DNA of 59,361 bases, from positions 1 to 59,361 of IMG/VR virus record IMGVR_UViG_3300042860_000909. One strand, 5' to 3'. A model generated the notes under the pieces. The model was not told the DNA's origin. It saw nothing but the letters and a program-made list of their open reading frames with translations, and did no database searches. Shown in pieces: positions 49,859 to 57,000 of this stretch. The number at the start of each line of letters is the position of its first letter. The first letter of the stretch is position 1. The position numbers were made by a program, and so were the translations under genes. The stretch comes from a virus.

Positions 49859-50923
49859 ATGGCAGCAATCCCTCCAGGCAACCACGATACCGTTGCCCAA
49901 ATCTACCGCGCCTACGAGGCCAAAGCAGAAGATCCACGCCGCCCCCATCTTGGCGCGAGCCTGATTGGCCACCCCTGCGAGCGCTACCTCTGGCTCACGT
50001 TTCGATGGGTAGGCACAAAGACGCATAGCGGCAGGCTGTTGCGCCTGTTTGAGACCGGGCAGCTCGAGGAGCGCAGGCTTGTCGATAACCTGAAAAGCAT
50101 TGGCGTCGAGGTTCACGATACCGACGCTGGCGGCAAGCAGTGGCGCGTGTCCGCTATTGGCGGACACTTTGGCGGCAGCATGGACGGCGTCGCTAGAGGC
50201 CTGCCTGAGTCCCCAAAGACCTGGCACGTTCTCGAGTTCAAGACGCACAACGACAAGTCGTTCAAAGACCTAGTGGCTAAAGCCGTGGCCAAGGCCAAGC
50301 CACAGCACTGGGCGCAGATGCAGGTTTACATGGGCCTTGGCGAGCTCAAGCGTGCGCTCTACATGGCCGTGAACAAGAACGATGACACGGTTTACATGGA
50401 GCGCGTCGAGGCCGACAAGGAAGCATTTGAAGCGATCATGGAACGCGCCGAGCGCGTGATCCGCGCAGCAGAACCTCCCTTGCGGATCAGCAACGACCCG
50501 GCCTGGTGGCAGTGCAAGATGTGTGACTTCTACGAGCATTGCCACGGCACCGAAATACCCGCGGTCAACTGCCGCACTTGCGCGCATAGCACACCCGTCA
50601 TGGATGGCGAAGACGGCAAATGGACTTGCGAACTTTTTGGCGAAGTCGGGCTTATGGCACAGCGCGAAGCGCAGGAGTGTCCGAGCCATCGGTTTATCCC
50701 GATCATGCTTGAGCGTGTTGCTGAGCAGACGGGCTATGTCAATGGTGATGTCAAGTACACGCTGCTCGAGACGGGCGAAAAGTTCAAGAACGGCGAGGCC
50801 GCTGACGCATTCAGTAGCAAGGAGATTCGCGCGGTGAAAGACATTCGCGCACTAGGCGGATCGACCGGCCAATTCAAGGCTGCACTGGCTGCCGAAGGCA
50901 TGGCGAGCGAGGTGGTGGAGTGA
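49859..50923 (+). CDS. PD-(D/E)XK nuclease, Cas4/AddB-like with Fe-S-type Cys, 354 aa
   Basis: Catalytic pattern GSMDG (D109) followed by LEFKTH (E126, K128) and Q154. Cysteines at 40, 219, 222 and 228 have the C...CxxCx5C spacing of the Cas4/AddB 4Fe-4S cluster. A second Cys group (NCRTC, WTC, ECP) follows. A ring-processing or exonuclease role in recombination is inferred. It is translationally coupled to the helicase. Confidence 0.88.
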   Translation: MAAIPPGNHDTVAQIYRAYEAKAEDPRRPHLGASLIGHPCERYLWLTFRWVGTKTHSGRLLRLFETGQLEERRLVDNLKSIGVEVHDTDAGGKQWRVSAIGGHFGGSMDGVARGLPESPKTWHVLEFKTHNDKSFKDLVAKAVAKAKPQHWAQMQVYMGLGELKRALYMAVNKNDDTVYMERVEADKEAFEAIMERAERVIRAAEPPLRISNDPAWWQCKMCDFYEHCHGTEIPAVNCRTCAHSTPVMDGEDGKWTCELFGEVGLMAQREAQECPSHRFIPIMLERVAEQTGYVNGDVKYTLLETGEKFKNGEAADAFSSKEIRAVKDIRALGGSTGQFKAALAAEGMASEVVE

Positions 50924-52551
50924 ACCTTCGCCCCTACCAACAACGAACCCTTGACGAGCTATGGGCCTGGTTTACGAAGCATGACGGTGGCAACCCGATC
51001 GTTGAGGCATGCGTCGGTGCAGGCAAGTCACTCATGATCGCGGCGCTTGCACAGCGCGCCGATACCGAGTTCCCAGGCACCCGCATTCTCGTGCTGGTCC
51101 ATCAGAAGGAGCTGCTCGAGCAGAACGTCGACAAGCTCCTAAAGATCTGGCCACGGGCCAGCGTAGGCCTTTACAGCGCCGCTATAGGCAAGAAGGAGCT
51201 TGGCCACCAGCTTACCTACGCAACCATCGGCAGCATCTACAAGGACGCCCACAAGCTTGGCCGCATCGACATTGTGCTTGCTGACGAGTGCCACCTGATC
51301 AACCCAAAGCAGACGGGCATGTGGCGGCAGTTCATCTCGGACCTGATGCGATACAACCCGCGGACACGCGTCATCGGTTGGACGGGCACGCCCTTCCGCG
51401 GCAATGGCGTGTGGCTTACCGCCGAGAAGGATTCGCTCTTCACGCATGTCGCTACCAAGGTAACCATGCGCGAGCTTGTCGATGACGGTTTCCTGGCGCC
51501 GCTCGTGCCGGCGACAACCGCTACAAGAATCGACACATCCGAAGCTAGGATTCAGAACGGTGACTATGTGCTTGCGGACCTCGAGAGGATCGCCAATCGC
51601 AAAAGCGTCGTCACGAGCGCATGCGCAGAGATCGTCAAGCTTGCTTATGAGCGCAAGCGCTGGCTTGTCTTTGCGGTCACGATTGACCACGCCGAGTCGG
51701 TTGCTAATGAGCTTAAGCGTCTCGGGGTTGCGGTCGATGTTGTGTCCGCTGAAACGCCCAAGGCTGAGCGCGCTGCAATCATTCAGGGCTTTCGCACTGG
51801 CAAGCTGCGCTGCCTTGTCAATGTGGCGGTACTCACCACAGGCTTTGACGTGCCGGAGGTTGACTTCATCGCCCTGCTACGCGCAACCAAGAGCCCGGTG
51901 CTGTACGTTCAGATCGCTGGCCGCGGGATGCGCATTGCTGATGGGAAGACCGACTGCTTATGGGCTGACTTCACCGACACCACCATCGAGATGGGCCCGG
52001 TGGATGCAATCAAGGGGCGCATGCCCAAGCCAAAAAAGAAAAGGGAGGCACCCTTCAAGCTTTGCCCCGAGTGCGGCAGCCAGAACCCGACGGCAGCCCT
52101 GAGATGTACTGACTGCGGTGCGGAGTTCCCGCCGCCAGAGCGCGTCAATCACGACGACAAGGCGTCAGCAGCCGCGATCATGTCTTCGCAGCAGGAGGCC
52201 ATGATCGTGCGCGTACCGATCGACAACGTGACTTATCGGTCGCACGTCAAGTACGGTGAGAACGGCCGGCACAGCGTGTCGCTGCGTGTCGAGTACCACA
52301 GCGGGCTGATCATCGCTGCAACCGAATGGGTATTCCTTAGCCACGAGGGATACGCCAGGAAGAAGGCCGAGACCTGGTGGGCGATACGCTCAAAGATCAA
52401 TGCGATGCCAGCAGACGTCGCAGAAGCATTGAGCTGGCTTGAGTACGACCCAACGATCTTGCGCAGACCTGCCGAGATCCTGATCAACAAGTCAGGCAAG
52501 TTCCCGGCAATTGTTTCGTACGTTTGGGCGCAAGAGGAGGTGGCAGCTTGA
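50920..52551 (+). CDS. DEAD/DEAH-box helicase, 543 aa
   Basis: SF2 helicase: Walker A CVGAGKS (31-37), DECH (122-125), TGTPFR (155-160), and motif VI QIAGRGMRI. A C-terminal zinc ribbon reads CPECGSQNPTAALRCTDCGAEF. A Type-III/UvsW-like unwinding role is plausible; it works with the nuclease directly upstream. Confidence 0.92.
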   Translation: MNLRPYQQRTLDELWAWFTKHDGGNPIVEACVGAGKSLMIAALAQRADTEFPGTRILVLVHQKELLEQNVDKLLKIWPRASVGLYSAAIGKKELGHQLTYATIGSIYKDAHKLGRIDIVLADECHLINPKQTGMWRQFISDLMRYNPRTRVIGWTGTPFRGNGVWLTAEKDSLFTHVATKVTMRELVDDGFLAPLVPATTATRIDTSEARIQNGDYVLADLERIANRKSVVTSACAEIVKLAYERKRWLVFAVTIDHAESVANELKRLGVAVDVVSAETPKAERAAIIQGFRTGKLRCLVNVAVLTTGFDVPEVDFIALLRATKSPVLYVQIAGRGMRIADGKTDCLWADFTDTTIEMGPVDAIKGRMPKPKKKREAPFKLCPECGSQNPTAALRCTDCGAEFPPPERVNHDDKASAAAIMSSQQEAMIVRVPIDNVTYRSHVKYGENGRHSVSLRVEYHSGLIIAATEWVFLSHEGYARKKAETWWAIRSKINAMPADVAEALSWLEYDPTILRRPAEILINKSGKFPAIVSYVWAQEEVAA

Positions 52552-52751
52552 TGGGAAAGTCTGAATGGGCAAAGATGCTGGCGTACCATCGCAGCGAAAT
52601 CGGCAGGCTTGAGAGCCTCAAGCCTTCTTGTCATAGCTGTAGCCATTACGCGCTGCGAAACTCGCATTGCGCAAAGTTCAACGCGCATCCGCCTCAGGAC
52701 GTCATGGCCGAGGGTTGCGATGATTGGAATATGGATTCAATACCGTTTTAA
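52551..52751 (+). CDS. Small Cys-rich protein, 66 aa
   Basis: ATG overlaps the helicase stop (TGATG). CHSCSHYALRNSHCAKF ... GCDDW suggests a zinc site. Common in phage helicase neighbourhoods. Function unknown. Confidence 0.78.
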   Translation: MGKSEWAKMLAYHRSEIGRLESLKPSCHSCSHYALRNSHCAKFNAHPPQDVMAEGCDDWNMDSIPF

Positions 52752-52762
52752 GGAATAGATCT

Positions 52763-52972
52763 ATGGGTGCAAATGAAATACAAGTCGGTGGCAACCACTA
52801 CAAAGACAAGAGCATTCAACCGTGGGACTTTATTGCGGCTAACGACCTCGGATTCTTTGAAGGCAATATCGTGAAGTACATCACTCGCTGGCGCGACAAG
52901 GCTGGCGTAGATGACCTTCGCAAAGCAAGGCACTACCTGGACAAGCTAATCGAGCTGGAGCTTGAGAAGTGA
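52763..52972 (+). CDS. DUF3310 protein, 69 aa
   Basis: NEIQVGGNHYKDKSIQPWDFIAANDLGFFEGNIVKYITRWRDKAGVDDLRKARHYLDKLIE is the DUF3310 signature (nucleotide kinase-like annotation in many phages). RBS AAGGAATAG. Role unproven; perhaps a helper in nucleotide metabolism. Confidence 0.9.
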   Translation: MGANEIQVGGNHYKDKSIQPWDFIAANDLGFFEGNIVKYITRWRDKAGVDDLRKARHYLDKLIELELEK

Positions 52973-53046
52973 ATGCAAACTTGGTTGTATTAGTTGCAAT
53001 CGCTGCGTTGATTTACCTGCCTGCTTCATTGGAGATGGAAAAATGA
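52969..53046 (+). CDS. 25-residue membrane peptide, GTG start
   Basis: VNANLVVLVAIAALIYLPASLEMEK: one hydrophobic helix with a charged C-tail. GTG overlaps the DUF3310 stop and the stop overlaps the next ATG. Confidence 0.5.
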   Translation: MNANLVVLVAIAALIYLPASLEMEK

Positions 53047-53090
53047 AACGACTGAAAACTGACCGTTTGACGGCAAGGCGGGCCCTATGA
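53043..53090 (+). CDS. 15-residue basic peptide
   Basis: MKRLKTDRLTARRAL between two ATGA overlaps. Probably a coupling leader for the next gene or a real micro-peptide. Confidence 0.4.
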   Translation: MKRLKTDRLTARRAL

Positions 53091-53398
53091 GCAGAACCGT
53101 TTACACCGTCGCAAATGTCTTGCATTCGCTGATGATTCTCAAGGAAAAGATTCCGCCGACGCAGTGGGTCGACACCCCGCTACCCGTCATTGCTGGGCCT
53201 GGCTGGTGGCTTGAGGAGGTGCGCCAGGAGATGGGGGTCGAAGAGGGATTCGAGCCTGGCGAGATCCATGGCTGCCCGATCGTCCGCAACGACGAGCTCA
53301 AGGAGCCGTGCCTCATTGACCATGATGGGAAGGTTTACCCCATCTTCCCGCAGTGGATGCGTACTGAACCGGCAGATACCGAAGGAGGTGAAGCATGA
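53087..53398 (+). CDS. Hypothetical protein, 103 aa
   Basis: Starts YTVANVLHSLMILKEKIPPTQWVDTPLPVIAGPGWWLEEVRQEMG. Acidic, with Cys 'GCPIVRN' near 62. No family recognised. Overlaps neighbours by 4 bases. Confidence 0.75.
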   Translation: MSRTVYTVANVLHSLMILKEKIPPTQWVDTPLPVIAGPGWWLEEVRQEMGVEEGFEPGEIHGCPIVRNDELKEPCLIDHDGKVYPIFPQWMRTEPADTEGGEA

Positions 53399-53580
53399 AG
53401 GCAATCGTCACATTTGAAGATGAGGGCGACCAGGTCAAGATCTCGGTCGACTTCGGAGAACAAGGCGCGCAAGAACAAAACCCTTCGCACCAGGCCGCTG
53501 TCATGGCGATTCACCTATTCCAGCAACACGTCAAGCTTATGGGGAGCATCAACGATGGGCAACAACTTCCTCCGCACTAG
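53395..53580 (+). CDS. Small hypothetical protein, 61 aa
   Basis: MKAIVTFEDEGDQVKISVDFGEQGAQEQNPSHQAAVMAIHLFQQHVKLMGS: beta hairpin plus helix. Overlaps the MazG-like gene by 26 bases. Function unknown. Confidence 0.75.
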   Translation: MKAIVTFEDEGDQVKISVDFGEQGAQEQNPSHQAAVMAIHLFQQHVKLMGSINDGQQLPPH

Positions 53581-54004
53581 GCGCTGGCTACAGAACTGCG
53601 GCAAGGAGCCGAGCCCGGAGAATCTGTCAGTCCAGATCGGCTGCCACATCGAGGAGATGTGTGAATTCTTGCGAACGCTTGAATGCGTCGACATGCTAGC
53701 CAGCAAGGACTTGCGTAATGCCATCCACGACCTCGAGTACATCGGCTCGCTCGCCAAGTCCCGCACCAAGATGATTGTGTTCAAGGAAGGCGCCAGGGAA
53801 GCCGCATTGGACGCTCTGTGCGACGCAGACGTCACGGGTAATGGTGTGGCTTACCTGGCCGGCATGAACAAAGCCTTGGCCGATCTGATGGTTCTGAAGG
53901 CCAACGACGAAAAGCTGGTCGATGGCAAGCCAGTGATATTGCCGGGAGGCAAGATCGGCAAGCCCGAGGGCTGGAAGCCCCCGGACCTGTCGCCCTACGT
54001 CTAG
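53555..54004 (+). CDS. MazG-like pyrophosphohydrolase-like protein, 149 aa
   Basis: LSVQIGCHIEEMCEFLRTLE (EExxE-like helix) and the C-terminal NDEKLVDGKPVILPGGKIGKPEGWKPPDLSPY, a signature of phage MazG-like/phosphoribosyl-ATP pyrophosphatase-like proteins. May hydrolyse abnormal or alarmone nucleotides. Ends in the CTAG shared with the giant gene's stop. Confidence 0.85.
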   Translation: MGNNFLRTRRWLQNCGKEPSPENLSVQIGCHIEEMCEFLRTLECVDMLASKDLRNAIHDLEYIGSLAKSRTKMIVFKEGAREAALDALCDADVTGNGVAYLAGMNKALADLMVLKANDEKLVDGKPVILPGGKIGKPEGWKPPDLSPYV

Positions 54005-57000
54005 GGTTTGCGGGGTGCCTCAAGGCTCTTGAGGTATTCCCGGTTCACCTCGGTAGCCATCTTGTCGCGCTCGGTCTGGATCTGCTTGCGCTCTAGGTTC
54101 TTCTGGGCATCAGTCATCTTCTGATCTCGGATAATCTGAATCTCAGCCTTGCGCATTGTCGAGGTTGCGTTGTTGTAGGCATCAGCTAGTGAAGCCAAGC
54201 CAAGCAGTCGCTTCTCGTCGTCCGTCATCTTGGGCTCGAGTCCAACACGCGCTTGCTCTTTTACCTCATCGACAACCTTCTTGATTTCACGCACGCGCTC
54301 GCCAGCCTTGCGGATGTTCGCGCCTTCGTCCACCTCGCCATAGAACTTGTTTAGCACGGGGATCTTGGCTGCTTTGATGTCCTTGTCGTCGCCTGTCATG
54401 GCTACCATGGAAGATCCCATCTGCTCGATGAACGAACCCAGGCCGCCGGTCGTTGCACTGATCAGGGTTTGGATGGTTCCAGGCGTGACCGAGGTTTCGA
54501 CGCCTGCAATGCTTCCCGCCTTGGCCTCGTTGCCACCGCCTAGCCTGTTCAACGCGTCGGCAATTTTTGCCGGCACGGTTCCTTGCTGGCTGGTACACAT
54601 GCGCTCAGAATCTGGCCTCTTGTCAAACGGAGACTTATCGGGTGATGAGCGATCGCCAAAAGTATTGCGCTCGGACACGAGCTGGATCGGCAGGTCGGTA
54701 ATTGTTGGCATCACTGCCAACAGTACTTGCACGCCGTCGGTTGGATCAAACGATCCGCCGAACGGGTTGATCGAGCCAAACACGACCGAGGTCATGTGCA
54801 GCGCTGCCTTGGTGGGTGTCAGCCCGCGCTTGGGGTCCTGCTGGTTGCGAACCGTATCAGCAATGACATACCCCAGGTTCGGAAAGATGTTGAATCCGAA
54901 CTGAATCGGGATCGTGAAGTACCGGCCGCGCTTACCCACGCGCTGTATACCGTCGGCCAAAGGCCCACCCGGCGGCAGCATGATGACCATGTTGCGCTCT
55001 TTGACGTAGCCAGGGATCTTGTCCCAGTAGGCTTCGCCGTCGTCGTCTTCGCCCCCCGCAGAAGCCCCGTAAAAGGCCAGCATGGCGCCGATACCGGCAA
55101 CCCCTGCCATGGCTCCAGCCACAGCCGGTGAGCGCAGCACGCGCGCGAATTGGGTCGTTCCCTGGACCGCTGCGTTGTAGAAAAGGTAGAGGTTGTTGAG
55201 CGCACCGCCCCACTCGCCCTTGCGGTTGAAGTTGGTTGTGCCTTCCTTGGCAAGCTTGGCGGCTTCCACGCGGGTCTTGCCGCTTTGCTTGGCCGCAGAG
55301 TAGAGCGCAAACCGGGTTGCATTCTCGGACGCAGCGCCCAGGAACTCGAGGCTCTTAAGCGTCAGCCTAGCAAGCTTGTAGGCGCGAGCTGCTTTGATTT
55401 TCTCGATCGCATCGCGAGGTTTGACGCCTGCTGCCAGCATTTCGTTGCGCAGGTCTTTCTGAATATCCTCAAGACCGCGGATGTAGAAGCCACCCGTGAT
55501 CCCGCCAGCGTTGCGGAATTCCTGGTAGAGCGGACTGGTCTGGACGCCGAGCTCGGACTTGGAAGACTGAACGAGCGCTGCGCCGTAGGAAGCCAGGTAC
55601 CGGGCAAGACCCTTGGGGCCAAGCTCCGCAAGCGCAGCAGTCGTACCCGACCACAAGGCATCGCGTGGAATGTTGACCGCAGCGAATGCCGGGTTGTAGC
55701 GGGTGAGCATGTTGCGCATCCAGCTATTCCACCAACCAGACATTGCGACGACCGCACGCTCAAATCCGCTCGTCTCATCCTTCCATGCCTGGCGCAAGGC
55801 ACGGGCAAGATCCGGGTCAGCAAGCTTGATATAGACCTGCTCACCACCGACCTTGACGCCGATCGTGTCTTCGCCCTTTTCGATCTGCTTGGTGTACTGC
55901 ACAAGGCCAGTTGCCTTGTTAAAGGCTGGCTTGCTGCGCTCGACGTCCACGTCCCACAAGTCGGGGTCCGGGTTTGACAACACGAAGTCCAGCAGCACCT
56001 TGCCGACGTCGTTTTTCTCGACGCGCATTACCACGCGCTCGTAGTCGCGGATCACGTTCTCGATCAGATCGGACGCACGCGAGCGGCGGCCTAGTGCGCG
56101 AATCGTTTCCTTGCCGCGGATGTTGACGCCACGGCCAACGCCTGGACGCATGCGCCCTTCGTCGTCCACGTTCTCAAGGCCGCGCAGTGGGATGTAGTTC
56201 TGGTACGCGCCATCAATTGCGGTGAACTCGTCTTGCGTGATCAAGCCCTCGGCGAGCATGATCTGGCGAGTGGTCGAAGCAATCGTCATCAGGTCTCGGT
56301 GCAGTTCTTCGTACTGCTGCGCTTTGGGTCCAGACTGGACCTGCTGCAGAATTGTGTTCGCGTCACCAGTCTTCATGCCAGAACCACCGTCAGGCATGCG
56401 CTGGTTGATGCTGGCGATGTAGTCGTTACGCTCCTCGGCGTGCTTGGCGTAGGCGTAGAGCGCAAGCTCATCGAGGTCGATGTCGTAGCGCACTGCCTTG
56501 TCGATCATCGGCTGCATGACGTTGTTCTTGAAGTCGTCCATGGCAGCCTGAATCCGGCCAGGCATCAGCGTATTGGCGTCGTAAAAGTTCTGCGCCTCGC
56601 CGACGGTACCGCCCTGCTCTTTCACTGCATCGAGTACGCGCTTCATGCGAAGCGCGTCATCTTGCAGAGCGCGCCTTGTGTCGTCGGTCATCGATGGCGC
56701 CGGCAGCGTGAAGCGAGAGCCGATCACGCTCAGACGCTGGCGACGGTTGCTGAATGCGGGTGTATCTGCCAGCCCTTCAGGCGACGATTCGGCCCGGTAG
56801 TTATCGCCAATCCAGCGCATCAAGTCCATGTCGCTCTTGACCTTGCGATCAGCAATCATGGAGCGCAGTTTCGGCGCTACGGCAGGCCAGGGCGTGAAGA
56901 ACTTATTGAACGGACGACCAGCCTGTGATAACATCTGTGATGTGGATGCGCTGGATGGAGTTACCGGGACAGGCCCGGAACGTTGAGATCCAGATTCATC

